NCBI GenBank assembly: GCA_015060245.1 | Contig: SUYU01000005.1 | Span: 62,001 to 126,000 of the forward strand | Direction of reading: 5' to 3' | Length of the DNA: 64,000 nucleotides | Origin: Bacteroidales bacterium | GTDB taxonomy: Bacteria; Bacteroidota; Bacteroidia; Bacteroidales; UBA932 | Part shown: one piece after another, positions 35,226 through 45,449 of the stretch | Layout of the letters: the number at the start of each line of letters is the position of its first letter | Numbering within the stretch: position 1 is the stretch's first letter | The notes under the pieces: generated by a model | What the model saw: only the letters and a program-made list of their open reading frames with translations | What the model was told of the DNA's origin: nothing | The model's database searches: none | Translations under genes and position numbers: made by a program

Positions 35226-36194
35226 CTAGGCCTCTCCGCTGTTGTTTGACTTGACTATAGAAAGGAACTCCTCGCCCTTCATATCCCGGCTGAAATAGTT
35301 TGATGGATTGACCCTGTTTCCCTTATACATCACTTCGTAGTGGAGGTGTGTTCCTGTAGAGCGGCCACTGTTGCCCATGCCGCCGATCTTCTGGCCCCTC
35401 TCTACCATATCCCCCTCCTTTACATCAATTGTATTGAGATGGGCATACCTGGTCTTGTAACCGAAGCCGTGGTCAATGATTACCTCCTTGCCATAGCCGA
35501 AGAAATTGAATGAAACCTCAACTACCTTTCCATTGCCTGACGCATATATAGGCTCACCCGTCTTGCCCACAAAATCAACTCCCGTATGCATTTTGGGCGT
35601 CTTCATGAATGGATCTGACCTCAACCCGAACAGACTGGAGATGCGCACTTTGTCAAGATGCACAGGCGGTACGGCGGGCACACACGATGCCATCTCTCCG
35701 GTACGTTTCGACAGCACTGCCACCTCGTCATACGAACGTGACTGCACAAACGCCTTCTTATAGAGGATATCCATCTTTTTCTCAATGTCAATCACAAAGT
35801 CGGAGTTGGGCATATTCTCAAGATGTGCATATCTGTTCACTCCACCAAAACCGGCATTGCGCACATCCTGGGAAATCTCCTCCATACCAAAGATAGGACG
35901 GTATACATAATTGTCCCTTCTCTGGAGTTCCATAAGGACTCTGTTGTTCTTTTCAAATTTTCTCTCAAGAAGTTCCATTTTTGACTTCAACTCAACCGAT
36001 TCCTGCTTCAAAAGAGCCATCTTGGGAGTTTCAAGATCAAGGCACAAAGTATAGATAAGGAAGTAGGCAACGAATGAAGCCAAACTTAAAATAAAGAGTC
36101 CGAAACCCGCAGAGAAGCGCTTCATAAAGGGAATTTTATGCACCTCATAAAGGAGCGTATCCGCGTTGAACTTATATTTTTTAATTCCTGACAT
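35226..36194 (-). CDS. M23 family peptidase
   Basis: The 322-residue protein shares its architecture with the next gene (both start with a KYKFN motif, a membrane segment at about 24-50, a coiled coil, then M23). The zinc ligands lie in MHTGVDFVG and GTHLHYEVMYKG. The catalytic centre looks intact in both copies. The pair may be gene duplicates with different partners. Transcription starts from a divergent promoter region shared with alaS (minus -7 element TATATTTGC at 36229-36221). Confidence 0.92.
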   Translation of the reverse strand: MSGIKKYKFNADTLLYEVHKIPFMKRFSAGFGLFILSLASFVAYFLIYTLCLDLETPKMALLKQESVELKSKMELLERKFEKNNRVLMELQRRDNYVYRPIFGMEEISQDVRNAGFGGVNRYAHLENMPNSDFVIDIEKKMDILYKKAFVQSRSYDEVAVLSKRTGEMASCVPAVPPVHLDKVRISSLFGLRSDPFMKTPKMHTGVDFVGKTGEPIYASGNGKVVEVSFNFFGYGKEVIIDHGFGYKTRYAHLNTIDVKEGDMVERGQKIGGMGNSGRSTGTHLHYEVMYKGNRVNPSNYFSRDMKGEEFLSIVKSNNSGEA

Positions 36195-36280
36195 ATACTA
36201 AAATTCCTAAATTAGTGGTTGCAAATATAAAAAATTAAAATTAAAAAGATTAAATTTGCAGGCTTATTAGATTAAAAATT
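36195..36280. promoter_or_regulatory. Divergent promoter region of M23 operon and alaS
   Basis: The minus strand has TATATTTGC at 36229-36221 and the plus strand has TAAATTTGC at 36251-36259, 22 bases before alaS. Both match TAnnTTTGC exactly. -33 elements are not clear. Confidence 0.65.
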
Positions 36281-38896
36281 ATGACCTCAAACGAAATCAG
36301 AAATACTTTTTTGGAGTTTTTTCGCTCTAAAAATCATACCATAGTGCCGTCTGCACCTATGGTTGTCAAAAATGACCCTACACTCATGTTTACCAATGCC
36401 GGCATGAATCAGTTCAAGGACTGGTTCCTGGGCAATACTACAGTAAAGCACAAAAGGGTTGCAGATTCCCAAAAGTGCCTCAGAGTAAGCGGCAAGCACA
36501 ACGACCTTGAAGAGGTGGGACTTGACACCTACCATCACACCATGTTTGAGATGCTTGGCAACTGGAGTTTCGGTGACTACTTCAAAAATGAGGCCATAGA
36601 GTGGGCCTGGGAACTTCTTACAGAGGTTTACAAAATTGATAAAGACAGACTCTACGCCACTGTTTTTGAGGGATATGCTCCCGACAATCTTGAGATGGAC
36701 AATGAGGCAAAAGAGGCTTGGCTGAAATATCTTCCGGCAGAGAGGATCATCAACGGCAACAAAAAGGACAACTTCTGGGAGATGGGTGAGACCGGTCCTT
36801 GTGGCCCTTGCAGCGAGATTCATGTGGATTTGAGAAGCGATGAGGAGCGTGCCAAAATTTCAGGTGCGGAACTTGTGAACAAGGGACACCACCTTGTAAT
36901 TGAGATCTGGAACCTTGTATTCATGCAGTTCAACCGCAAGGCAAACGGAGAGTTGGAGGCCCTTCCACAGAAACATGTGGATACAGGTATGGGACTTGAG
37001 CGTCTGTGCATGACCCTGCAGGCAAAACAGAGCAACTATGACACTGATGTTTTCCAGACAATGATCTCAAAGATTGCCGGATTGAGCGGCAAGCCATATA
37101 CGGCAGACGACAAAGTGGGCGTAGCCATGAGGGTGATTTCTGACCACATAAGGGCAATAAGTTTCTCAATTGCCGACGGCCAACTCCCTTCCAACGTAAA
37201 GGCCGGCTATGTGATAAGGCGTATTTTGAGAAGGGCTGTAAGATATGCATACACATTCCTTGACATGTCGGAGCCGCTTCTTTACAGACTTGTACCTACC
37301 CTTGTGGAGCAGATGGGAAATGCATTCCCTGAACTCAAATCACAGCAGACACTTATAGAAAAGGTGATAAAAGAGGAGGAAGAGGCATTCTTGAGAACTC
37401 TTGAAAAGGGTATCAAACTGCTTGACACCCTCATTGAAAAGAACAAGGAGAGCAAATCAATCTCCGGTGCAGATGCCTTTGTTCTTTATGACACCTTCGG
37501 TTTCCCTATTGACCTGACAGAACTGATAGCAAAAGAGCATGACTATATGGTAGACCTCAAAGGCTTCGAAGAGGAGTTGAGACAACAGAAAGAGAGAAGC
37601 CGCAACGCAACCGCCAAGGAGGAGGGCGACTGGGTTGAGATTGCCCCTTATCAGGCAACAGAGTTCACCGGTTATGAGAGTTCAAGGGAGGAGGATGTAA
37701 AAATTCTGAAATACAGAACCGTAAAAACCAAGAACAAGGAGATATTCCAATTGGTGTTCAACAAGAGTCCTTTCTATGCAGAGAGTGGCGGACAGGTTGG
37801 AGACAGCGGATATATTGAGGCTCCGTCGGGAGAAAAGATAAAGATACTCAATACAGTAAAGGAGAACGGACTTCCAATCCACATTGCAGAGCGCATTCCT
37901 TCTGAGCCGGGGGAGAACTTCATTGCAGAGATTGACACTGAGAGAAGGCAGGATATTGCCAATAACCATACTGCAACACACCTTCTTCACCACGCTTTGA
38001 GAAAGATTCTTGGCACACATATTGAACAGAAGGGTTCACTCGTTGCTGCCGCTTACTTCAGATTTGACTTTTCACACTTTGAAAAGATTGACGAGAAGAC
38101 TTTGAGGCAGGTTGAGAGGGAGGTTAACCGCCTGATCAGAAACAACACTCCAAGATGCGAGTTCAGGGAGATTCCTATTGAAGAGGCAAAGGCAAAGGGT
38201 GCAATGGCTCTGTTCGGCGAAAAATATGGCGACAAGGTCAGGGTTATCCAATATGGCGACTCCATTGAACTTTGTGGAGGTACCCATACAAACGCTACCG
38301 GAAATATAGGCTTCTTCAAGATCATTTCAGAATCTGCTGTTGCAGCAGGTGTAAGAAGGATTGAGGCTGTTACCGGACCTCATGCCGAGACTCTTGTTGA
38401 GGGAGCGGAGGACCTTATGGCTTCTGTCAAGAAACTCTTCAACAACTCGCCTAATGTCCTTGCAAGCATTGCCAAACTCATGGAGGACAACGATGCCATA
38501 AAGAAGAACATGGATGAGATGCTCAAGGAGCGTGCCATTACCCTAAAGAACACCTGTATTGAGAATGCAAAGAACTACAACGGAGTAAACATAATGGTTC
38601 TCAAAGGCTTCTACCAGCCAAACGTAATCAAGGATGTGGCATTCATGCTCAAGAACGAGACACAGAACAGCGCCTTCATAGGCGTAACCCAGTTTGACGG
38701 CAAGGTAACTCTTACACTCATGTACACCGACGACCTTGTAGCACAGGGCTACCATGCTGGCAAGGATGTGAAGGATGCCGCAAAACATATTCAAGGAGGC
38801 GGAGGCGGTCAGCCATCTTTGGCTACTGCCGGCGGAAAACTCATTGACGGAATGTCCTTGGCATTGGATACAATGATTACCAACGCAACAAAATAG
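36281..38896 (+). CDS. alaS: Alanyl-tRNA synthetase
   Basis: The 871-residue class II synthetase charges tRNA-Ala and edits mischarged Ser/Gly. It has the catalytic N-terminal domain ([48 protein letters not shown]), the editing-domain zinc motif ([12 protein letters not shown] with [10 protein letters not shown]) and a C-terminal DHHA1 domain with the glycine-rich [15 protein letters not shown]. Full length. Confidence 0.98.
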   Translation: MTSNEIRNTFLEFFRSKNHTIVPSAPMVVKNDPTLMFTNAGMNQFKDWFLGNTTVKHKRVADSQKCLRVSGKHNDLEEVGLDTYHHTMFEMLGNWSFGDYFKNEAIEWAWELLTEVYKIDKDRLYATVFEGYAPDNLEMDNEAKEAWLKYLPAERIINGNKKDNFWEMGETGPCGPCSEIHVDLRSDEERAKISGAELVNKGHHLVIEIWNLVFMQFNRKANGELEALPQKHVDTGMGLERLCMTLQAKQSNYDTDVFQTMISKIAGLSGKPYTADDKVGVAMRVISDHIRAISFSIADGQLPSNVKAGYVIRRILRRAVRYAYTFLDMSEPLLYRLVPTLVEQMGNAFPELKSQQTLIEKVIKEEEEAFLRTLEKGIKLLDTLIEKNKESKSISGADAFVLYDTFGFPIDLTELIAKEHDYMVDLKGFEEELRQQKERSRNATAKEEGDWVEIAPYQATEFTGYESSREEDVKILKYRTVKTKNKEIFQLVFNKSPFYAESGGQVGDSGYIEAPSGEKIKILNTVKENGLPIHIAERIPSEPGENFIAEIDTERRQDIANNHTATHLLHHALRKILGTHIEQKGSLVAAAYFRFDFSHFEKIDEKTLRQVEREVNRLIRNNTPRCEFREIPIEEAKAKGAMALFGEKYGDKVRVIQYGDSIELCGGTHTNATGNIGFFKIISESAVAAGVRRIEAVTGPHAETLVEGAEDLMASVKKLFNNSPNVLASIAKLMEDNDAIKKNMDEMLKERAITLKNTCIENAKNYNGVNIMVLKGFYQPNVIKDVAFMLKNETQNSAFIGVTQFDGKVTLTLMYTDDLVAQGYHAGKDVKDAAKHIQGGGGGQPSLATAGGKLIDGMSLALDTMITNATK

Positions 38897-38935
38897 GTAT
38901 AGGAAAAAACAGCACATATCATATACAGCAGTGTA

Positions 38936-40384
38936 ATGAAAAAATTGGATTCATTTATATTGAAGTCATTCTTCGGACCATTCATAATGACATTTCTCAT
39001 TGTGATATTTGTCCTCATGCTCCAATTCCTGTGGCTATATATAGATGAATTGGTGGGTAAAGGTCTCAGTTTTGGAGTCATACTTGAATTCCTGGGCTGG
39101 GGCTCAGCCACACTTATACCAATGGCTCTTCCCCTGGCATCATTGCTTGCCTCCATCATGACCATGGGAAATATGGGTGAGAACAATGAATTGCTTGCCA
39201 TGAAAGCGGCCGGAATCTCCCTGCAAAGGATAATAGCGCCGCTTATCATTGTATCGGTAATCATAAGTATTGGAGCCTTTTTCGCATCCAATGACCTCAT
39301 TCCTGTTGCATACAACAAGATCTATACGCTGCGCGACGACATTGGCAAGACCAAGGAGGAGATCAAGATTCCTACCGGCATCTTCTACAATGGTGTTGAC
39401 GGCTATACCATAAGGATTGCCAGCCGTGACGACAACAACATCATGCATGACGTGATGGTGTACAATCACAGCAGCAACAAGGGCAATGTGAGCCTTACAG
39501 TTGCAGATTCCGGACTTGTCAGGCTATCGCCCGACAAAAGCAGCATGATATTCACCCTCTACTCGGGAATAAACTACGAAGAGACCAACCGCATCCAGTA
39601 CAAGGATACATCCCTTACGCTCCAGAAGATTGATTTTTCGCAGCAGGAGGTGATTATACCTCTTGAGAACTATGCCTTCAAAAAATCAGACGATGCCCGC
39701 TACGGCAACGAAATCATGGCCAAGGACCTCAAGCAACTGGCCATAGACAGGGACTCCCTGGAGATTGTCTTTGAAAAGACGCTCAGTTCACAATTGAAAA
39801 AATCAATATTTTCGGGCAACCTGATGTACACATACCAGTTTGACTCGTCAAGGGTAGGTAATTACAAGGGTTACATTCCTGCTGATTCCATATTCATGGA
39901 TATTGACATAAGGAACAAAGAAAAGGCCCTCTCAAGTGCCATGAATATGATTAACAACCAGGTTTCAAGTTACCAGTTCTACGAGAGGGAACTTTTCCAG
40001 TCTGCCCACCCATTGAGAAGGTCAATCATCGAGTCGTACAGAAAGTTTACCCTGTCACTTGCCTGCCTCATATTCTTCTTTATAGGGGCACCGCTCGGTG
40101 CAATCATCAGAAAGGGAGGATTGGGCACGCCGGTAATCATATCAATGCTCTTCTTTGTTGTCTACTGGGTCGTTGACATCAGCGGCAAGAAACTGGCGAA
40201 TGACGGCGCCATCGGGCCATTCATAGGCACATTCATTTCAACATTTGTGCTTATCCCTATAGGAGTATTCCTTACAGTAAAGAGTACCAGAGACTCTGCG
40301 CTCTTCAACGCAGATGCCTACAAGATATTCTTCAACAAGATTTCAAACAAAATCTCCGGTTTGAGGAGAAAGAAAACAGCATAG
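38936..40384 (+). CDS. LptF/LptG-type permease (lipopolysaccharide export)
   Basis: The 482-residue protein has an N-terminal pair of TMs after LDSFILKSFFGPFIMTF, a large extracytoplasmic beta-jellyroll domain (about 115-330) and C-terminal TMs (CLIFFFIGAPLGAIIRKGG), the YjgP/YjgQ layout. It works with LptB in the inner membrane to extract LPS. A second paralogue is at 45450, and together they could be the LptF-LptG pair. It lies 39 bases after alaS. Confidence 0.92.
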   Translation: MKKLDSFILKSFFGPFIMTFLIVIFVLMLQFLWLYIDELVGKGLSFGVILEFLGWGSATLIPMALPLASLLASIMTMGNMGENNELLAMKAAGISLQRIIAPLIIVSVIISIGAFFASNDLIPVAYNKIYTLRDDIGKTKEEIKIPTGIFYNGVDGYTIRIASRDDNNIMHDVMVYNHSSNKGNVSLTVADSGLVRLSPDKSSMIFTLYSGINYEETNRIQYKDTSLTLQKIDFSQQEVIIPLENYAFKKSDDARYGNEIMAKDLKQLAIDRDSLEIVFEKTLSSQLKKSIFSGNLMYTYQFDSSRVGNYKGYIPADSIFMDIDIRNKEKALSSAMNMINNQVSSYQFYERELFQSAHPLRRSIIESYRKFTLSLACLIFFFIGAPLGAIIRKGGLGTPVIISMLFFVVYWVVDISGKKLANDGAIGPFIGTFISTFVLIPIGVFLTVKSTRDSALFNADAYKIFFNKISNKISGLRRKKTA

Positions 40385-40386
40385 AA

Positions 40387-41382
40387 ATGAGTCTGAAAAT
40401 TGTATATATGGGCACTCCTGAATTTGCAGTTGCCCCACTTGATGCCATTATTGAAAAGGGGTATGACGTGGTTGGAGTCGTTACCGTACCCGACAAGCCC
40501 AGCGGACGCGGACTTAAACTCAACGAGAGCGCGGTAAAACAGTACGCAGTATCAAAAGGGCTCAAAATCATGCAGCCCGTATCGCTTAAAGAGCAGGGAT
40601 TCCTTGACGAACTTGCCGCTCTTGAGGCAGATCTTTTTATTGTTGTGGCGTTCAGGATGCTGCCAAAGGTTGTATGGAGCATGCCAAAGATGGGCACATT
40701 CAATCTTCACGGCTCCCTGCTTCCCCAATATAGGGGTGCAGCCCCAATCAACTGGGCAATAATCAATGGCGAAAAGAAATCGGGTGTCACCACATTCCTT
40801 ATTGATGAAAAGATTGACACCGGAAATATTCTCATGAGACAGGAGTGCGCAATTGGGGATAACGAGAATGTCGGCATCCTTTACGACAGGCTTATGGCCA
40901 TAGGTGCGGAACTTGTTGTAAAGAGTGTGGAGGGTTTGGCCGACGGAACTCTTGTACCACAGCCGCAGGAACTCTTCCTTCCGGAGGAGTTGAGGGGAAA
41001 GGATATTGATACTGTGGTCGACGGAGCGCCCAAACTTACAAAAGAGTTGTGCCGCATAAAATGGGACAACCCCGTTTCAAAGATACACAACCTTGTCAGA
41101 GGTCTGTCGCCATATCCGGCAGCATTCTCAACCATAACAGACGGCATAAAGGAGATTGACATGAAGATTTTTGAGGCACAGCCTGTCGACGGCACTTGCG
41201 GAGCATCTTCAAACGGTATTCCGGCCGGAACGGTTGTCACCGACAAAAAGAGTTATATACATGTTATCTGTTCAGAGGGCAGACTCTCCTTGGAAGAGAT
41301 ACAACTTGCCGGCAAAAAAAGGATGAAAGTAAAGGATTTCTTATTGGGATTCAGAGATATAGAAAACTTCAGATTTATTTGA
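40387..41382 (+). CDS. fmt: Methionyl-tRNA formyltransferase
   Basis: The 331-residue enzyme formylates initiator Met-tRNA using 10-formyl-THF. It shows the catalytic block FNLHGSLLPQYRGAAPINWA, IDEKIDTGNIL and the C-terminal OB-like domain (PKLTKELCRIKWDNPVSKIH). Full length; it starts two bases after the LptF/G stop, suggesting co-transcription. Confidence 0.98.
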   Translation: MSLKIVYMGTPEFAVAPLDAIIEKGYDVVGVVTVPDKPSGRGLKLNESAVKQYAVSKGLKIMQPVSLKEQGFLDELAALEADLFIVVAFRMLPKVVWSMPKMGTFNLHGSLLPQYRGAAPINWAIINGEKKSGVTTFLIDEKIDTGNILMRQECAIGDNENVGILYDRLMAIGAELVVKSVEGLADGTLVPQPQELFLPEELRGKDIDTVVDGAPKLTKELCRIKWDNPVSKIHNLVRGLSPYPAAFSTITDGIKEIDMKIFEAQPVDGTCGASSNGIPAGTVVTDKKSYIHVICSEGRLSLEEIQLAGKKRMKVKDFLLGFRDIENFRFI

Positions 41383-41386
41383 CAAG

Positions 41387-42025
41387 ATGAATGGCAAAGA
41401 GAGACATACAGTTATTTTGGCCGACGGTGATTTTCCGCAGCACCCCTGCCCCATTGCCATTCTCAGGAGTGCCGACACCATTGTGTGCTGCGACAACTCC
41501 ATTCTCAAACTCATGGCAAACACCGATATTGAGGCCGACTACATCGTGGGTGATATGGACACGATGAGTGAAGAGAACAAATTGAGATTCAAGGAGAAGA
41601 TACGTATTTTCCCCGACCAGGAGACCAATGACCTCACAAAGGCATTCAAGTTCGCCCTCGGTCTCAACCCTACTAAAATCACCATTCTTGGCGCAACCGG
41701 GGCAAGGGAGGACCACACATTGGGCAACATTTCACTTCTTGCCGACTACGCCAAAGTGTTTGACAACATTGAGACTGTTACTGATTACGGGATTTTTACC
41801 TCACACTCCGATACATTTACAATGGATTCGGTACCCGGACAACAGATCTCCATTTTTGCCTTTGACCCTACATTAAAAATAGAGTCGGCAGGTTTGGTGT
41901 ACCCTACCGGCTCCGTTATTTTTGACCGCTGGTGGAAGGCCACACTCAATGAAGCCTCATCCACCTCCTTTACCCTCACATTCAGCCACAAGGCAGAAGT
42001 TCTTGTATTCAGGGCCTTTGTATAA
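41387..42025 (+). CDS. Thiamine pyrophosphokinase
   Basis: The 212-residue protein transfers pyrophosphate from ATP to thiamine. Signatures are VCCDNSILKLM, YIVGDMDTMSEENK, QETNDLTKAFKFAL and GATGAREDHTLGNISLL. Close after fmt (four bases between). No thiamine-transporter gene is nearby. Confidence 0.93.
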   Translation: MNGKERHTVILADGDFPQHPCPIAILRSADTIVCCDNSILKLMANTDIEADYIVGDMDTMSEENKLRFKEKIRIFPDQETNDLTKAFKFALGLNPTKITILGATGAREDHTLGNISLLADYAKVFDNIETVTDYGIFTSHSDTFTMDSVPGQQISIFAFDPTLKIESAGLVYPTGSVIFDRWWKATLNEASSTSFTLTFSHKAEVLVFRAFV

Positions 42026-42046
42026 CCTCCATCACAGATTCATCTG

Positions 42047-43633
42047 CTACTCAAGGAACATTCCCATCATTGCCGCAGACATCAAAGCCACAAGCGATGC
42101 AGTCAGCAACGCCCTGAAGCCGTGCGCCGACAATACATGACGTTTGGCCGGTGCAATACTGCCAATGCCTCCAATCTGAATTCCCACCGAAGCGAAATTT
42201 GCAAAGCCGCACAATACATAGGTTGCAAGTATTACCGATTTGGTGGAGACAAATGCACCTGCCTGTATCATTGTGGCAAGACTCTGGTATCCCACAAACT
42301 CTGTCAAGATGAGTTTCTCGCCAAGAAGACGTCCTACAAGCGGAAGGTCAGCAGCATTTATTCCGGTAAGCCAGATTACGGGATAGAAGAGATATGAAAG
42401 GATAAACTCCATTGAAAGCGCTGTATAACGGCCGTCTGTTGCAGATGCTATGACGTCATTCAATGATGTGATGTCACCTATCTTGCCAAATATGAAATTG
42501 AATCCTGCAATCAACGCATAGAATACAAGAAGCATAGCACCTACGTTCGCCGCAAGTTTTAGACCGTCGGCAGTTCCATTTGAAATTGCATCAAGAACAT
42601 TTTTGCCAATCTTCTCATTCGAAACCTCAACCGAATTGTCAACCTCCTCTGTCTGCGGCACAACTATCTTTGACAATGCAATTGCTCCCGGAGCAGCCAT
42701 TACTGATGCCGAAAGCAGATGCTTTGCAAACTCAATCTCCATAAGTTTGTCGCCGCCACCCAACATGCCGATATAGGCGGCAAGCACTCCTCCTGCCATT
42801 GTAGCCATACCCGCAGTCATAACCAGCATAAGTTCTGATTTGGTCATTCTTGGAATATACTCCTTTACAAGAAGAGGGGCCTCTGTCTGGCCAAGAAATA
42901 TATTTCCTGCGCAAGACAATGATTCTGCTCCCGACAGCCTCATAAGTTTTGTAAGGCACCATCCCATTGCCCAAACTATCTTCTGCAGGATTCCCAGATA
43001 GAAGAAAAGGCTTGTAAGGGCCGAGAAGAATATTATGGTAGGCAATATCTGCAACACAAAGATGAAGCCGAACTTGCTTGGATCCATAAGGTCTCCAAAG
43101 AGGAAGAGTGAACCCGCTTTGGTCCAGTCAAGCACTGCAACAAAGCATTTTCCCATTACCTCAAAAATTGTCTGGACAGCAGGGAACATGAGCACAGAAA
43201 CGGCAATTACAAACTGAAGTGCAAGAGCCTTGAACACTGTACCCCAATTGATGCGTTTACGGTCTGAACTGAAGAGCCATGCTATGAGAATTATGACAGC
43301 CATGCCACACAATCCCCTCAAAATCGAGACAATATTGAATGAGAACTTTTTCTGCGTAAGGACTGATTTGTACGGATTCTCTGCCGCACCTGCAGCCTTC
43401 TCCTCTGCCTGCGTCTGATTCATGGCCATTTCATCACCCAACCCGGCGGCCTCCGGAACGGCCTCTTCGCCAGTCTGGTCTACAACCTCAACGGCTTGTG
43501 CTTCTGCGGCAGCCACCGTCTGGGCAGCAGCCTGCTCCACTTGCTGCAAATCTGCAATAGTATCCTCCGGTTGCTGCGCAAAAGAGAGACAGCACCACAT
43601 CATGGCTACTATAATAAAAATATACCTTTTCAT
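42047..43633 (-). CDS. CNT family nucleoside transporter with signal-peptide-like extension
   Basis: The 528-residue protein has about 10 C-terminal transmembrane segments with NupC/CNT motifs (ILPTIIFFSALTSLFFYLG, GQTEAPLLVKEYIPRMTKSE, GMATMAGGVLAAYIGML, GVQIGG-type core). It imports nucleosides with Na+ or H+. It is preceded by a cleavable signal (MKRYIFIIVAMMWCCLSFA) and an Ala/Glu-rich segment (about 20-95), not part of the canonical family. It starts one base after the stop of the nuclease-domain gene. Confidence 0.9.
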   Translation of the reverse strand: MKRYIFIIVAMMWCCLSFAQQPEDTIADLQQVEQAAAQTVAAAEAQAVEVVDQTGEEAVPEAAGLGDEMAMNQTQAEEKAAGAAENPYKSVLTQKKFSFNIVSILRGLCGMAVIILIAWLFSSDRKRINWGTVFKALALQFVIAVSVLMFPAVQTIFEVMGKCFVAVLDWTKAGSLFLFGDLMDPSKFGFIFVLQILPTIIFFSALTSLFFYLGILQKIVWAMGWCLTKLMRLSGAESLSCAGNIFLGQTEAPLLVKEYIPRMTKSELMLVMTAGMATMAGGVLAAYIGMLGGGDKLMEIEFAKHLLSASVMAAPGAIALSKIVVPQTEEVDNSVEVSNEKIGKNVLDAISNGTADGLKLAANVGAMLLVFYALIAGFNFIFGKIGDITSLNDVIASATDGRYTALSMEFILSYLFYPVIWLTGINAADLPLVGRLLGEKLILTEFVGYQSLATMIQAGAFVSTKSVILATYVLCGFANFASVGIQIGGIGSIAPAKRHVLSAHGFRALLTASLVALMSAAMMGMFLE

Positions 43634-44200
43634 CTATTTTTTGTTTTTTATGTTCTCTATTTTCCTGCTTATCTCAGAAGCCCTTTCGTACTCCTCGTTA
43701 TTGATTGCCTCCTGAAGTTCCTCCTTGAGCCTCTTCAATACAGCCTCCCTGTCGAGCACATCCTTTGAATGGGAATCAATGTCGGTAGAGTACTTCTCCA
43801 TAAGTTCTTCCGATATATAAATTGGAGAACTGAAACTCCTTGAAAGTATAATGCCGTCTACAAAGCCGGCAAGTTCCCTCACCTCGGTTTCGCCATCAAA
43901 GAAGAGGAGTTCAGACATGAAGCCGTTGTTCTCACCACACTCACTCTCCTCAGGTTTTACAATGGAGACCTCCAGAAGTTCTATCCTGTAATCCTGAGCC
44001 ACCTTGGCAAGCAACGAATGCACAGAGACTCCGTTTTGCGGAAGTTGTTTGAAATTTGACAATACAGAGTGCATCTGGGGCGGAGTAAGAGGCACCGGGA
44101 GACACCTGTCCATCCCCTCCCTATAGAGGAAGAATGTAAAACTGCCCCCATCTTCAGCAGATGCAGCAACTGCACCTATATCCAATCTGACACGTTTCAT
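43634..44200 (-). CDS. Bifunctional nuclease (DUF151) domain protein with UVR motif
   Basis: The 188-residue protein has a BFN/DUF151 domain (about 1-130; GSFTFFLYREGMDRCLPVPL, GVSVHSLLAKVAQDYRIELL, EVRELAGFVDGIILS) followed by a UvrB/UvrC interaction helix pair (LKRLKEELQEAINNEEYER). BFN proteins have been reported to cut RNA or DNA; the substrate here is unknown. The UVR motif suggests a protein-protein contact. It is likely the first gene of a two-gene unit with the transporter, with a -7 match TATATTTGT at 44238-44230. Confidence 0.88.
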   Translation of the reverse strand: MKRVRLDIGAVAASAEDGGSFTFFLYREGMDRCLPVPLTPPQMHSVLSNFKQLPQNGVSVHSLLAKVAQDYRIELLEVSIVKPEESECGENNGFMSELLFFDGETEVRELAGFVDGIILSRSFSSPIYISEELMEKYSTDIDSHSKDVLDREAVLKRLKEELQEAINNEEYERASEISRKIENIKNKK

Positions 44201-44277
44201 CCGGCTTGTTTTTTGGTATGCATTAAATTACAAATATAAAGTAATTTTTATTACTTTTGTTGCCTATAGGTTGATAA
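44201..44277. promoter_or_regulatory. Divergent promoter region of BFN operon and tgt
   Basis: The minus strand has TATATTTGT at 44238-44230. The plus strand has TACTTTTGT at 44252-44260, 17 bases before the tgt ATG at 44278, which would give a very short 5' UTR. Neither has an evident -33 TTG at the ideal spacing. Confidence 0.6.
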
Positions 44278-45414
44278 ATGAGAATGATTTTTGAAAAAAC
44301 AGCACAGGACAGCCAATCATCTGCAAGATGTGGTCTCCTGCATACAGACCATGGTACAATAGAGACTCCCATCTTCATGCCGGTTGGCACAGTGGGCTCT
44401 GTAAAAGGTATCTATCATAAAGATCTTAAGGAGGATATAAAGGCCCAGATTATTCTTGGCAACACATATCATCTCTATCTCAGGCCCGGTCTTGACATAC
44501 TGAACAAGGCTGGCGGACTGCATAAATTCATTTCATGGGACAGACCGATGCTTACAGACAGCGGCGGATTTCAGGTCTTCTCCCTTGCCGAGAACCGCAA
44601 ACTTACCGAAGAGGGATGCACTTTCCGCTCACATATAGATGGTTCCAAACATATTTTTACCCCCGAGAACAATGTTGACACCCAACGTATGATAGGTGCC
44701 GACATTATTATGGCTCTTGACGAATGCACACCTGGTGATGCAGATCACAATTATGCCCTGAAATCACTTAAACTTACACAAAAGTGGCTTGAAAGGGGTA
44801 TAAAGAGATTCCGTGAAACAGAGCCGCTCTACGGCTACAGGCAGTTTTTCTTTCCAATAGTGCAGGGATGTGTCTACCCCGATCTCAGACGTATGGCAGC
44901 AGAGCATGTGATGCAGTTTGACATGGACGGCTATGCCATTGGCGGTCTCTCCGTGGGCGAGCCTACAGAGAAAATGTACCAGATGCTGGAAGTTGTGGAC
45001 CCTATCCTTCCGAAGGATAAGCCACGATACCTTATGGGCGTGGGTACCCCTGCCAATATTCTTGAAGGAATTGCACGTGGAGTGGATATGTTTGACTGCG
45101 TAATGCCTACAAGAAACGGCCGTAACGGAATGCTCTTCACATGGGAAGGCATGATAAACATAAAGAACAGGAAGTGGGCAGACGACTACTCGCCTATTGA
45201 TCCGATGGGCACCTCATTTGTAGACCATACCTACAGCAAGGCCTACTTGAGGCACCAGTTTGTTGCAGGAGAGATGCTTGCAGCACAGATTGCCAGTGAA
45301 CACAACCTTGCCTTCTATCTTGAACTTGTGAGAGTTGCACGCGAGCATATCAAGGCCGGAGACTTTACCCAGTGGAAAAATGCTGCAGTAAAAAAACTGG
45401 AGACCAAACTGTAG
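44278..45414 (+). CDS. tgt: tRNA-guanine transglycosylase (Tgt), lacking zinc cysteines
   Basis: The 378-residue enzyme swaps guanine for a queuosine precursor at the tRNA wobble base. It has the active-site Asp blocks LTDSGGFQVFSL and MFDCVMPTRNGR, with base recognition GGLSVGEP. In canonical bacterial Tgt a C-x-C-x2-C-x25-H site binds zinc; the corresponding stretch here is DDYSPIDPMGTSFVDHTYSK, without those cysteines, although the His in ASEHNLAF is kept. I recall similar losses in other Bacteroidetes. queG is located about 3.5 kb downstream. Confidence 0.93.
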   Translation: MRMIFEKTAQDSQSSARCGLLHTDHGTIETPIFMPVGTVGSVKGIYHKDLKEDIKAQIILGNTYHLYLRPGLDILNKAGGLHKFISWDRPMLTDSGGFQVFSLAENRKLTEEGCTFRSHIDGSKHIFTPENNVDTQRMIGADIIMALDECTPGDADHNYALKSLKLTQKWLERGIKRFRETEPLYGYRQFFFPIVQGCVYPDLRRMAAEHVMQFDMDGYAIGGLSVGEPTEKMYQMLEVVDPILPKDKPRYLMGVGTPANILEGIARGVDMFDCVMPTRNGRNGMLFTWEGMINIKNRKWADDYSPIDPMGTSFVDHTYSKAYLRHQFVAGEMLAAQIASEHNLAFYLELVRVAREHIKAGDFTQWKNAAVKKLETKL

Positions 45415-45449
45415 GTGCCGTTTAACCAGAGCAAATAAATTTTTGAGAG

